Source: Ceratothoa steindachneri (taxonomy: Eukaryota; Arthropoda; Malacostraca; Isopoda; Cymothoidae). From it: DNA of 64,000 nucleotides. The stretch lies in assembly GCA_963969495.1 (NCBI GenBank), contig OZ018326.1:175001056-175065055 (forward strand), read 5' to 3'. Position numbers and translations under genes: made by a program. Under the pieces are notes generated by a model. That model was not told the DNA's origin. It saw only the letters and a program-made list of their open reading frames with translations, and did no database searches. Shown piece by piece: positions 32,430 through 42,640 of this stretch; position 1 is the first letter of the stretch; each line of letters opens with the position of its first letter.

Positions 32430-33500
32430 AAGAATCTTGAATACCCCGCATGATGGAATATTAGCTGGACACTTTGGGCACAATAAAACGTCGCAGCAGA
32501 TATTCAGACACTTTTTAGGCACCAGGCTGCCAAGGAAATTGTGACCTATTGCGGTTCATGCGGCACGTGTCAGAAAGAACCCTCCAGAGGACGGGTACCT
32601 CCCCCGCCATTACAAAAAGTGCCTGTTATAACCGAATCATTCTTTAGAGTGGCTATTGATTTGGTGGGACCAATTCATCCCCCATAAATCAGAAGACACT
32701 CCTACATCCTCATTCTAGTAGATTGTACCACCTGTTTTCAACCTGCAGTGGCACTACGGAAAATTGACACTATTTCCTGCGCAGAAACACTAATTTCAAT
32801 ATTTGCCCGAGTAAGGCTGCCTAAAGAAATTTAAGGCTGATAAACGGTACCAGTTCATATCAGAAGTGATGGAGTATTTTCCTTAACTACTGCTAGTCAG
32901 GACAATTTTTTCAATTCCATTTCATCCATCCACTTACGGAATAAGCGAGAAATTAAACGGAACTCTCAAAAAATATATTGAAGAAGTTGTGTCAAAACAA
33001 CCCTACACAGTGGCACAGATACCTGCCTGTAGCCCTGTTCTCATGCCGAGAAATACCTCATCGGACGCTGGGAGTCTCGCCCTTTGAGCTATTATACGGG
33101 AGAAATGTGCGAGGTCCTATGAGTATTCTTAAAGGATCATTTACCAACGCGCATCTCGACCAAGAAATGAAATCGTCTTACGCATACGTAATTGAAATGC
33201 GCGAGGGCCTAGAATACTGCTCAGGATTAGTTCAAGACAACGCCGAGCAAAATTTAGCCAAATACCGGGACTACTTCGATATGAAAGCGAAGGCACGAAA
33301 ATTAAAGGCAAAGGATAAAGTCTTATTATTACTGCTGACCGAAAATTATAAGTTATAGGCCTAATGGAAGGGCCTTTTTGAATTAATCGAGGCAGGAGAC
33401 CTGTCGATTACTTGATAGATACCCCAACAGGGCGGAGAATCTATCACATAAACATGCTGAAAAAATAACACTGGCGCGCGTGCATAAATCATAGTACCGT
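32430..33500 (+). pseudogene. Element E integrase with GPY/F module
   Basis: Zinc finger: HDGILAGHFGHNKTSQQIF near 32450, and CGSCGTCQKEPSRGRVPPPP near 32556. DDE core: FRVAIDLVGPIHPP near 32644 with the first Asp, RSDGVFSLTTASQDNFF near 32860 around the second, and YGISEKLNGTLKKYI near 32937 with the Glu. The 126-residue frame from 32978 gives WHRYLPVALFSCREIPHRTL, SPFELLYGRNVRGPMSIL. The GPY/F end near 33360-33460 reads WKGLFELIEAG then YLIDT and GRRIYHINMLKK. Stops at several points. RT follows it instead of preceding it. Confidence 0.85.
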
Positions 33501-33639
33501 ACTAGACGAAGAAGAACCGATGGATGACGTTACCCGGGTACACCCCTACAGGTCATAAACACAGTATGTTTGTAACAAGACGAGGGATATGAACTGCCCT
33601 CACTCTCACTCACCCAGGAAAACACTCGGGTGGATTTAA

Positions 33640-34260
33640 AGATAAATTCCCACTTAGAGATTCAACAGAAAGCGGAAATGTTGAACTTGCTCAAGGAATT
33701 CCCAGCAGTCATTTCAGAATTCCAGGATGTGCCAAGGATTTTATCCATGAAATAAAACTAAAAACTAATTCAGGGGTGCGAAAAACCATATCCTTTGTTG
33801 ATACACCTACGGGAAGCCTTTAATAATGAAGTCCGGAACTTATATAATTCGGAATTTTAGAACCATCGGAGTCCGATTATTGCTCCACAATCTTAATGGT
33901 TAAGAAACCTGATCAATCATTTCGGATGTGCGTTGACTTCCGAAAAATGAATTCAGTGCCGTTTTTTGACGCCGAGCCCATTCCGCTAATAGATCAAAAT
34001 CTCAATCTATTTGAAGACGGTAAATTCATCACCGAATTGGATTTATGTAAGGCGTACTATCAAATACCTCTCGCTAACGAGCCTAAAAAACTGACGGCTT
34101 TAGTGACCGAGAGAGGGCTTTTGCAGTTTACTAGGTTACCATTCGAACTAATTACAGCCGGTAGCAATTACAATATAATGATAAGTAGAATTATCGCGGA
34201 CCTAAGTGACCTGTCGTTTTACTTCGACAACGTGTAAGTAGCTACCCGTACCTGAAAGTT
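33640..34260 (+). pseudogene. Element E reverse transcriptase
   Basis: After a spacer with EIQQKAEMLNLLKEFPAVIS, RT runs: EKPYPLLIHLREAFNNEV near 33779, then in the 113-residue frame from 33896 VKKPDQSFRMCVDFRKMNSV, FITELDLCKAYYQIPLANEP with the motif A Asp, KKLTALVTERGLLQFTRLPF near 34087, and the active site LSFYFDNV at about 34210-34235, that is YFDN rather than YFDD. A stop follows immediately, then VAT, a match to the VAT of element D. The enzyme makes element cDNA in active relatives; this copy is broken. Confidence 0.85.
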
Positions 34261-34289
34261 CCATTTACACGCCTTACGCTCGTTGCTGG

Positions 34290-35035
34290 AGAAGTTAAAG
34301 GAGCAATGACTAACCGATGGGCCTACCAAGTGTTATTTCGCATACAAATTTATTAACTACCTGGAAATCAAAATATGGCAAAGACACTTGAGTACCCAGC
34401 AAGTAAAAGTGGACGCCATAGTCAAAATGGCCAGGCCGTAAACGAAGAAACAACTCCGATCTTTCATGAGAGCTGCCTCTTTTTACGGCGTTTCGTATCC
34501 CACTTCGCTTCCATCGCGGCCCCCGTTAAATGGTTTATTAAAAAAGGCAACGTCAGACCCTGTCACGTGGAGCCCCCATGCAATAACTCAGTTGGAGATT
34601 CTTAAAGGAAAACTCGTAACTACACCCATTCTTCGTTTACCAAATCCCAACAAGATCTTCGGAATTCGCACTGACGCGAGTCAAAACGGGTTAGGTGGAG
34701 TATTGCCTTAATACGAAGATTTCTAAACAGCCTTTCCCATAGCTTATGTCAGTAGGAAGCGGTCGAGTAGAGAAAGTGCCTACGCGACGATCGAAATCGA
34801 AGCTTTGGCCATAATATTATCCATAGGTAATTTCAAATATTATCTCATAGGGCGCGAGTTTAAGTTGGAATGCGACCATAAACCGTTGTCATACTTAAGT
34901 AAGAATAAGAGTAAGAATGGAAGGCTCCTGAGATGGAGTTTACTCTTGATGGAATACCAGTACTCCAATTACTATATAAAAGGGTCCAACAATTGTGTGG
35001 CCGAATCGTTAAGTCAGAATCCTGTCGACGATTAA
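34290..35035 (+). pseudogene. Element E RT thumb and RNase H
   Basis: LLEKLKEQ, GPTKCYFAYKFINYLEIK near 34320, MRAASFYGVSYPTSLPS near 34466, TTPILRLPNPNKIFGIRTDA near 34620-34680 with the first RNase H Asp in TDAS, PIAYVSRKRSSRESAYATIE near 34737, IEALAIILSIGNFKYYLIG near 34798, FKLECDHKPLSYLSKNKSKN near 34860, YYIKGSNNCVAESLSQNP near 34972, then a stop at 35033. This is a full gypsy-type RNase H with its conserved Asp, Glu and second Asp, interrupted only near 34711. It is the last coding domain, so the pol order is certain in this copy. Confidence 0.9.
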
Positions 35036-35360
35036 AGAGCATGCCGACTATTGTATTATAGTAAGTCTCAAGTTAATTGCAAATCGTTAGAATTGTAATT
35101 AAGAAGGGGCGAGTGACCCACTAATTGTAGATAAGAATCTCCTAAGCTGGGACAGTAATGTAGGCATTAATGTAAGGTCAGGTGCAAACGTTATCGAGAC
35201 ATTCCCTAGTGAACACGAAGTTTATTGTATAATATAGTGTTCAGTAAGTTACCTTTGTACTTAATTGTAAGTGTCGGATAGGAATAATCACACCTCCCCG
35301 TTAATTTCTTTAGGAGGGAGGTAAATGTAGAGGAATTAGAACATAAAGCCTCCTGGAGAG
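35036..35360 (+). other. 3' non-coding part of element E
   Basis: Separates RNase H from the 3' LTR. A purine-rich run TTTAGGAGGGAGGTAAATG near 35308 is the nearest candidate for a polypurine tract but is 40 bases from the LTR. Confidence 0.5.
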
Positions 35361-36509
35361 CCAGGCGGACGTATACATTAAAGTCCCCCCCCCCCGCGTG
35401 CAGAGAAAGCAAGAGAATCGAGCCATATGAAGAGACTCGTGGGAACGTTAGCCGGCGAATAACAGTCTAACTGCCTGCCCTGTTCGATAACCCGCTGCAT
35501 AGGTTGTCGGAGCGAGCAGCTGCGCTAAGGTGACGGCACAAAGGCCCTCAAACAGCGCTCAAAAGATCCAATTACCTACGAGATCCGTAGGCCCGTGGTT
35601 AAATCGCCAAAAAGTAGTGCCAGTCAAGAGGAACAACAAGGATTGTGACGGTTGTTGGTGTCTCTAATTAACAAGCCGACTTGAGCACCGCAGTGCTGCC
35701 CTCCTATCCCCTTGCTCTTCCCGATGCGGCCTCGCCCCTTTCCCCTTAGATGGGTTGGTCGCCAGCCTATAAATAAGCCTTTGAAGGAAAGAGAAAGAAT
35801 TATTCGAGGAGAGACCGTGAAGCATCAGCTCGAGAAGATCGATCCTTCCTCCAGTGTCGAATTAACTTAAAATGTCACGTTTTGTATCGGTACCAGCCCG
35901 AACTATCCTGTACAGACTTAGAAGAAGTCTGACTGGATTACCATTCCTAGTGCCAAACCAGGAATTTCGGCAGCAAGAGAAGAAGAATTATTTCGGTGCC
36001 AGCCCGTAGCATCCATCACAGGCTTAGTAAGAAGATTAGCAGGACCAATATTTCTAGTGCTAAACAGGAATTTCGCATGTAAGATAATAGAAGAACCAGT
36101 CACCATTGAATGACTCTCAAGTTACGATCTTAAGACCGAAGAATTAGACATCGGATTCCCTTACCTCCATCCCATCTCGAGGAACATTTACCATCGGTCA
36201 CTCCAACACCCCGAAGCGCGAGAAAAGCCATCTAGTGACATCCGGCAACTCCTGATATTTTCTGTCATGTAAGTTAGAATGACCAGTTATACTCTCATTG
36301 CGTTCTTATGAGTCTATTACAGGTCTCAAATTAACTGAAGTAGAAACAATTGTGCGTGAACCCCGTCATATTTACTAGTAGAAGAGTGTAATTTAATTTG
36401 ATGTTTAACGCTAATCTAAAAGGGTCACGATAAAATAACTAATCAGCAATTGGTTTGTTTACATGAAGCCTTCTATTTTTTTTATTTGGTCAGGAATATA
36501 TTCTGTAAT
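35361..36509 (+). repeat. 3' LTR of element E
   Basis: Starts CCAGGCGGACGTATACATTA, ends TTCTGTAAT, followed by AGGC (the target duplication) and the resumed G reading frame. Differences from the 5' LTR are scattered single bases and short indels. Confidence 0.9.
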
Positions 36510-37015
36510 AGGCTCAGTTTTAAGTATGGTTAACCTCTTTAAACTTATTAGGTGAATTTAAATATTTTTACCTTTTTTTTGTAGTTAATTGACAAAGTTA
36601 AAATGTGTGTTTATTTTGGGATAATTCTGGTTTTTCAATGGATCCTTTACGTGTTTAACGAGGTCTCTCCTTAAAACGGATTACACGCTGTGACACTCTC
36701 AACAATAAAGTAATTAAAAAGTCCACTCAGCCAATATTGAAGTATTGTTGTCTTTTGTAATTAATAGGAGGAGACCGGCTTCCTTAAAACAACAAATACA
36801 ATACGATTATATGTACTACACTGCTAATCTTGGCAACGTGAGTGATGAACACGTAGAGGGTTTTCATCAAAATATCAAGATTATGGAGAAGAAATATTAA
36901 AATGGATGAAATACAAACATGGTGACAGACGGCAGACTACTATTCGAGTATTCAACAAGACTATGTAGACCTTAAACACTCCAGACACTCTCGCCTGGGA
37001 AAATTTCTTCCATGA

Positions 37016-37840
37016 ATGTATAGGTAATGTGTACAATTACTTCTGTTTTCTTCATTATATTAGAAAAATAACCTGTATGTATTTAGTAATAGGTGATGTT
37101 ATCTTACAATGCATTTATCCTTTCAAATTCTGTTGACATTTTAGGTTATTGAAGATATAACACTTAGGAAACTATCCTTACTGAGTAGATACATGCAGTA
37201 TGTCTCAAAATAGGAATATGCCGTAGAATGAAAACCTGATGTGTTACAAAAAAAAAATAAATGCCATATTTGAAATCATCACGTCAAAATTAATTAAAAA
37301 CAACAACATAACATAAGTCAGCAAAAAGTGCGCTGTCCAGTGTTATCAAGGTACCATTTAAAGTGTAGTCCGTTATATCAATCCATGTATTAGCCCCATG
37401 TTTAATTTTGGGATGCTTATTCTCATATCATAACTTAAGATGCTAATTTTCCACGAAAATTCCTAGAATTAGCCTGTGCATTTTCATTTATAACACCAAA
37501 TTGACATGTGTATCTCTCATTTTTCTAAGCTTTTATTCTCAAAATTCTCTCTTTGATTTATCACCTGCCATTCTCATGTCTTTTATTCTCAAATGGAAGG
37601 ATATATTTCAAGTGTTGAGTTGTGTGTAAAAATGTTATACACAAATTGGTCTTTGGATTATTGTGATCTTCCTTACTTTAATCGACAATAAGGTAATGTG
37701 GATGATAAATAATATTTGGATTAATAAAAAATACAGATTCTTAAACAATATTTTGCTGACATGAATCTTCCATTGATCTTCGCAATTTTCTATCTATTTT
37801 GAATGATGAACTTTGTTTTAATTTCGCAAATTAAAAAATC
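37016..37840. other. AT-rich DNA between G and the piggyBac element
   Basis: No coding block or repeat recognised. Confidence 0.6.
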
Positions 37841-38239
37841 TTAACCCTGGACAAGTAAACTTGGTGTGAAGCACCAAGTGGCGCACAAAAACCTAGTTTT
37901 TTTCTAAATGATCTGTTTTACCTGGAGTCGTTAGTTATAGACGAGCTTCGATGTGGAGTAGATGTCTGGTACTGCAGCTGCGCTTCTTTCGCTCGATTTT
38001 CGGAGAGACAATTTTTTTGTGTTGCACATTAGCAACCTGGTTACCAGGTAGGGACTATGAAGTGCATTTGCAAAGTTTTTTCATTTATGCTTGCAGTTTC
38101 TTTATCGTATGGAATCTTTATATTTTGGTTTTTGTTACAATTGTTAATGATGCGGTTACCATGTTTAAGCACCATTTTGTATTTTTGTGTTAATTTTATG
38201 ACTTTTTAGCGTTTTCCTAATTTTTTTTAATTCAGGTTT

Positions 38240-40470
38240 AGTCATGGTACAGGAGGGCTGACCCTCGAAGAGGTCCATAATGTCCTATTTGACGATGCTG
38301 ATGACCAAATTGACACTGAGATACCCCTTGATACTGGCACTGAAGTTGATAAGGGGCGCTTGGGATATAAGAGTTAGTTGGACGGTTAGGGCTAAGGTCC
38401 TCCGAGGGGTGGTGTGGTTAGGCGTAAGGGAAACCTACCCTTTTTTTCCTCATCGCCCCTTCCAAATGATAAGTCCAAATTGTCTCAGATAATTGCAAAA
38501 TAAATTGCCTGACGCTCACGATGCCAATTGGGGAGAGGAAGAGATGGAGTTGGATTTGCACGATGTAGAAGGGATATCGCAGATCGCTGACCCTCACTTA
38601 GTGCCACAACCTCTTATGGCTTGTACGTACATTCAACGTTCACGACTCCACATCCTCTAGCGTCCCCGACCCCATCTTCTCCAGCGTTTACAGCCCCTCC
38701 TCTTCCAGCTTCCATGGCCCCACCTCCTTCAGCGTCCACGGCTCCACCTCCTTCAGCGTCCACGGCCCCACCTTCTTCAACATTCACGACCCTACCTCCA
38801 AAATCGTCCACGGCCCCACCTCCTTCAGCATCCACGGCCTCACCTCCTTCAGCGTCCACAGCCTCACCTTCTTCAGCGTCCACGGCCTCACCTCCTTCGG
38901 CGTCCACGGACCCATCTCCTTCACCGTCCACGGACCCACCTCCTTCAGCGTCCACAGCCATTCCTGCTTCGTCCCCCCTCAGTCCCACTGAGGTTCGGAG
39001 TAGCAAGTAGAAGAGAGGGGAGCTGAATCCTGAAGAAGAGGCACCCATCGCTGTTTACTCTTCCACCACCCTAAAGGCTAAGGACAGGACGACGTGGCAC
39101 TCACAGCCTGATAGATCATGCCAAAAATCGTCACGGGTAATGTGGAACCAGCAGCCCCTAGGCAGATCACCATTGGCGCTACTACTCCTGCACGAGTCTT
39201 TTCCGTTTTCATGACGGACCAGCGTGTGGCTGACATATATAAAGATGGCGCAGCTAAGGGCAAACATCAAGGATAAGGACAAGACGACCTTCAAGGATAT
39301 ATGTCCAATGTGAAATGAAGGCCTTCTTGGTGTCCTTATCATGAGTGGGATCCGTAAGGACAACCATTTGACGACAGAGGAGATATGGTCTCACATATAC
39401 GGGTGACCATCTTCAGGATTAAATTCAGTGAACGTCGCTTCAACTTCATCATCAGAGCCCTTCGCTTTGATAACCCTGATAACTAATATTTTCACTATTT
39501 CTTTTCTTTTTTTTCCAAATATGGAATCAAGCTGGTTATGGTGTCTGATGCCGACACCTACTATTGTCAGACTGCCATCCCTTACCTAGTTAAGCTCACA
39601 ACTGACTAGGACAGAGGGGTCTCGTTGGGTGAATATTTTACCTTGCGGCTCGTGGCACCTTTTAAGTGTGCAGAAGGTACTGTGACCTCTGATAACTGGT
39701 TCAGCTCCCTGCCCTTAGCCAAAACCCTCAAGAGGGATGCCATGCACCTGGTTGGCACCATACGTCCAAAGCCTACCTCCCGTCTTAACTCCTGAACCTC
39801 AGGCTGGAATTTGGTAAGTCTGTAGCATTGTACAATTATGCAGAAATAACTACTTTCCTCACCCAGAAGGTTAGCTCTACAAAGAAGATGAAGATTTTGT
39901 CAACAATCCACCACAAGCCGATTGTTGTGGAAAAAATGAAGAGAGAGCTTCATATGTTTTACAACGCGACAAAGGGAGGTGTCGATACTTTCGACCAGCT
40001 GTGTTCTCTGAGGTATTACAGCCGAAAGACAAGAAGGTGGCACTTGTGCGGTTTTATGGAATTATTAATATGGTTGTGAATAACTCTTACATTGTTTATG
40101 CCCACCGGCCTGAAAATAAAGGCAAATCTAGGAGGAAGTATGCGCTGGATTAAGCAGTGGAGCTCTGTTGACCATATGCTAACCTTCGGCTAAGACAGGC
40201 GAGATTCCTTCCAAGGAAGGTAGTTTCTATTATTCGCAGTTTCTTTGACATCCCAGAAGAAGATCATGGTGTAGTGAGACCTCAAACAAAGAGTGATAAG
40301 CGGCAGAGGTACTATCTGGGCCCAATTAGTGGCACTTCAAGGACCAAGGTGTCTGCCTCAAGTGCCAAAAGTCTATCTGTGTGCACCACACTAGACAAGT
40401 CTGCAGCTCAAGCTATGAATATGAATGTCAAGTTTATCCTTTTTTACTATTTCGTCATCATACTTTCGTA
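38240..40470 (+). pseudogene. piggyBac transposase (DDE_Tnp_1_7), broken
   Basis: Acidic N-terminal part (EEEMELDLHDVEGISQIADP near 38533), then a Ser/Thr/Pro repeat region (38640-39005), then the DDE domain: HLTTEEIWSHIYG near 39365, FNFIIRALRFDNPDN near 39440, KYGIKLVMVSDADTYYCQTA near 39516 with an Asp at the second catalytic position, VTSDNWFSSLPLAKTLKRDA near 39682 with the third Asp, and GGVDTFDQLCSLRYYSRKTR near 39976. The segment that should carry the first catalytic Asp (between RFDNPDN and KYGIK) is missing and replaced by a T-rich stretch. There are many stops. The C-terminal Cys-rich finger is not recognisable; the CTTLDKSAAQ stretch near 40382 is all that remains. Confidence 0.85.
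38640..39000 (+). repeat. 24-bp coding minisatellite in piggyBac ORF
   Basis: About 12 units of GCGTCCACGGCCTCACCTCC plus TTCA with variants. In one + frame it translates to repeats of PPSASTAP, about 8 residues each. It sits between the acidic N-terminus and the DDE domain. Confidence 0.9.
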
Positions 40471-40524
40471 AAAAAATTTCAATAAAATACGAATTTGGAT
40501 GTTTTTTTTGCATTGCAGGGACTC

Positions 40525-40900
40525 TTAGCTGCCATCAGTAAAGTGCCATTTTATCTTCGATTTCTCTTTTCAAACATTTTTTATTGTGTTTAGGATAAAT
40601 TATTAGCCATACTAATGATTTATTGACATTTTTTCACGAAAGTTTCATGATAAAACTTAAGCACTCTTTGGTGTCATAGGTAAAATGCCATTTTTACCTT
40701 TTTTTTCTCTTAAATAAATTACTTTTTATTTTGTTTAGGATAAAATCCGACTGCTAAGGATAAATTTCGAGGCAAACTAATGATTTATTGACATTTTCTT
40801 AAGCAAATCTGAAAAAAAATTGACACTTTTGGGTGCCATAGTAAAGTGACATATATTTCTTTTTGTTGTTTTTCAAATACTTATTTTTGGCGTCAGAGTA
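40525..40900. repeat. ~165-bp degenerate tandem repeat in piggyBac 3' region
   Basis: Each unit carries a GGTGCCATAGTAAAGTGCCAT-like word (here about 40529, 40670 and 40830), a TTTAGGATAAA word and ACTAATGATTTATTGACATT (40611, 40776). Confidence 0.75.
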
Positions 40901-41400
40901 AACTTTAATCCTTCAAAAAAGTTTGTGTTGAGTTTCATTCGAATCTATAACATGCTAGCATTTTTAAGGAATTTTTGTTTTAACGTAAGGAATTTCAGAT
41001 TCTTTTCTCAAAAAGATTTTACCCAAGTTTTTACTCTTTACAAATTTTTTTCTTTTGATGCTTGAGGGCTCATATTCAAGGACAAGGACTAAACTTTAAG
41101 AATAGTCCATCAAATCTGCTCAATTCTCTCCATGTGGTGATGCGACGGTTTGATATTTGAGTATTTATACAAATCTCTACATATTTTTATATTAAATTTG
41201 AAGTAAATTTATTAATTTTATTCTTTGTTTTTTCAACCTTTGCAGTGTTATTTTAGATACATGCTAAAGATCTTGCAATTAAAAGATTGCGATTCTGACA
41301 AATAGGGCCCGAGTTATTCAGGGTCAAACTCAGTGTAGCATATCTGCAACCACGTTAACTAAATTGTGACGCCAATTTGACGTTACATGTCCAGAGTTAA

Positions 41401-42060
41401 TAAATAGAGCAAGTTGAATATCACTATAAAACTTAGGAGTATAAATATGTGCATTAATTATTATAACTGCTTTGTTAAAATAAATGATTAATAGGTTTGA
41501 AAATAGTTTATTCGCCTAAATCAGCGTAAAGTACGCAAGAATAGCAAGAGAAGCCTAGGAAATTAATCTGAGACAAAGAATGTCAATTTCTCGCAAGAAA
41601 TGAGAAATATTCGGCTATTAATTTACAAATGTACTAGCAGTAAAAAAAATGATCGCATTTATTGTCTTGAAGGAAAATCATTAGGATGTAACAGTAATAA
41701 GAGCAACTTCTGTGACTGTGGGTTCCTTAATTTTAACATGAGCCAAATTATCTGAGATTTCTGAAACTGTAGCGTCCAAAATGTTTGGAATGCCTGTATT
41801 TATATCAGAATATCTTCAATAACTTTTTTAAGAGATAATTCAAGGTTTCCACAATTGGTCTTCTAACCTACAAGGAGAAACTACGCATGGGTGAGAGTTA
41901 TAAAAGTTTTGCTGAATGAAAGCAAAATTATCTCTTTTAGCAAATTTACTAAAGAACTTAAAGTGTTAAAAATTATCTGAACGACAGTGGAAAGAATTTT
42001 AATTAAAATATAATGATCAAATTACCAGGAGAAACATTTATACAAGTTATAAGGAAATAG
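41401..42060. other. AT-rich, no recognised gene
   Basis: No supported coding block. Confidence 0.6.
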
Positions 42061-42640
42061 TATTTACCCTGAAAGCCATTATTCTCGATGATGTTTGGAC
42101 ATCTCCTGCCACAGGAACGAATCAATTGCTGACACATTTGCGCAGTTATCTTTCTGCATTCGTCTTGAAGAATTTCCAAACTTTTTTAACTATTTCAATA
42201 ATACCTCGCTTTAGCCTTTGCTTCGACTGTCTTCCTAATATTTTCAATGGCCTTCAATTCCGGACTTTGTGGTGCCAGTTCATAAGAGTGACGAGTTCGT
42301 TATTCAAGAAGGTTTTCACCCTATTAAACGTGATGATAGGGGCGTATGGAAAAGGCATTCTGTTGCAGCAATGATTCTTAAACTTGTACATTCAAATTGT
42401 TTCGTATTAACACAAGTGGCCCAGTTCTAACTACTGAAATTGAATCTGAGGCCATAACACTTCACCCGCTAAACTTCACTCCCTTTTTTGTGTAAATGAT
42501 TTAAAACAACCTTTCGCCGGCCCTGCGACGGACCAATGAACCTCCTGTATACAGATCCATTAAAGTGAAATTAAATTAGTTACTGTAATAGACTTGGATC
42601 CATTGATCATAGTTTTCTTCGGAATTATCAATGGTTTTGC
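42060..42640 (-). pseudogene. Tc1-like transposase fragment
   Basis: On the - strand, pieces of the C-terminal half of a Tc1/mariner transposase: LVRRRAGERLF near 42510-42545 (the VRRRPGE box before the catalytic core), GEVLWPQIQFQ near 42450, then APQSPELKAIENIRKTVEAK near 42210-42270 (the PQSPDLNPIENLW box holding the last Asp, here Glu), SLEILQDECRKITAQMCQQL near 42130-42190 and IRSCGRRCPNIIEN near 42090. The order and spacing fit Tc1. Several frame breaks; the N-terminal half is not recognisable. Confidence 0.65.

Larger units (their letters stand above)
29939..36509 (+). mobile_element. LTR retrotransposon E, Ty3/gypsy Gmr1-like, inserted in pseudogene G
   Basis: Two close LTRs (29939-31092 and 35361-36509) enclose gag, protease, integrase, RT and RNase H on the + strand, in that order. 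The flanks carry AGGC on both sides (29935-29938 and 36510-36513), and the reading frame of G resumes across the insertion. The LTRs are much more alike than those of D, so E is younger. Every coding domain still has at least one stop or frameshift, and the segment between the first LTR and gag is missing. Confidence 0.9.
28880..37015 (+). pseudogene. Pseudogene G: repetitive arthropod ORF family, split by LTR element E
   Basis: The left part (28880-29938) reads, across several frames, RCCVENLRQWTKGTRKQL near 28888, YPNLDSAIRQVLYSDEIRV near 29051, FSQLELNDLVKDLGLSKVL near 29230, LFIDSSKS near 29463, WIICVDLKMVNFLLGQKGG near 29620, YTKYPRFLCLFDSLAK near 29675, FVKALNLEGDCLKFI near 29872. The right part after element E (36510-37015) resumes with RLSFKYG, then SDEHVEGFHQNIKIMEKKY near 36840, and ends HSRHSRLGKFLP with a stop at 37013. 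From memory these blocks, in this order, occur in a large family of uncharacterised arthropod proteins; its function is unknown to me. Part of the middle (between RLSFKYG and the SDEH block) is missing or garbled. Stops and frameshifts are present on both sides. Confidence 0.75.
37845..41396 (+). mobile_element. piggyBac-like DNA transposon with TTAA ends
   Basis: The left end is TTAA (37841-37844) followed by CCCTGGACAAGTAAAC. The right end, read inwards on the other strand, is TTAA (41397-41400) followed by CTCTGGACATGTAACG. TTAA duplication and a terminal repeat starting CCCTnG are the piggyBac signature. The 3.55 kb inside holds a broken piggyBac transposase on the + strand and about 900 bases of AT-rich 3' region with a degenerate tandem repeat. 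Both ends appear intact, so this is a complete though dead element. Confidence 0.85.

Noticed and set aside
35206..35412. Minus frame spanning the E RNase H to LTR region
   Set aside because: It crosses a non-coding spacer and an LTR edge, with no conserved block.
38614..39048. A 144-residue Gly/Val/Ala/Asp-repeat frame on the - strand
   Set aside because: It is the antisense of the piggyBac minisatellite; any strand of a 24-bp repeat without stops gives such a frame.
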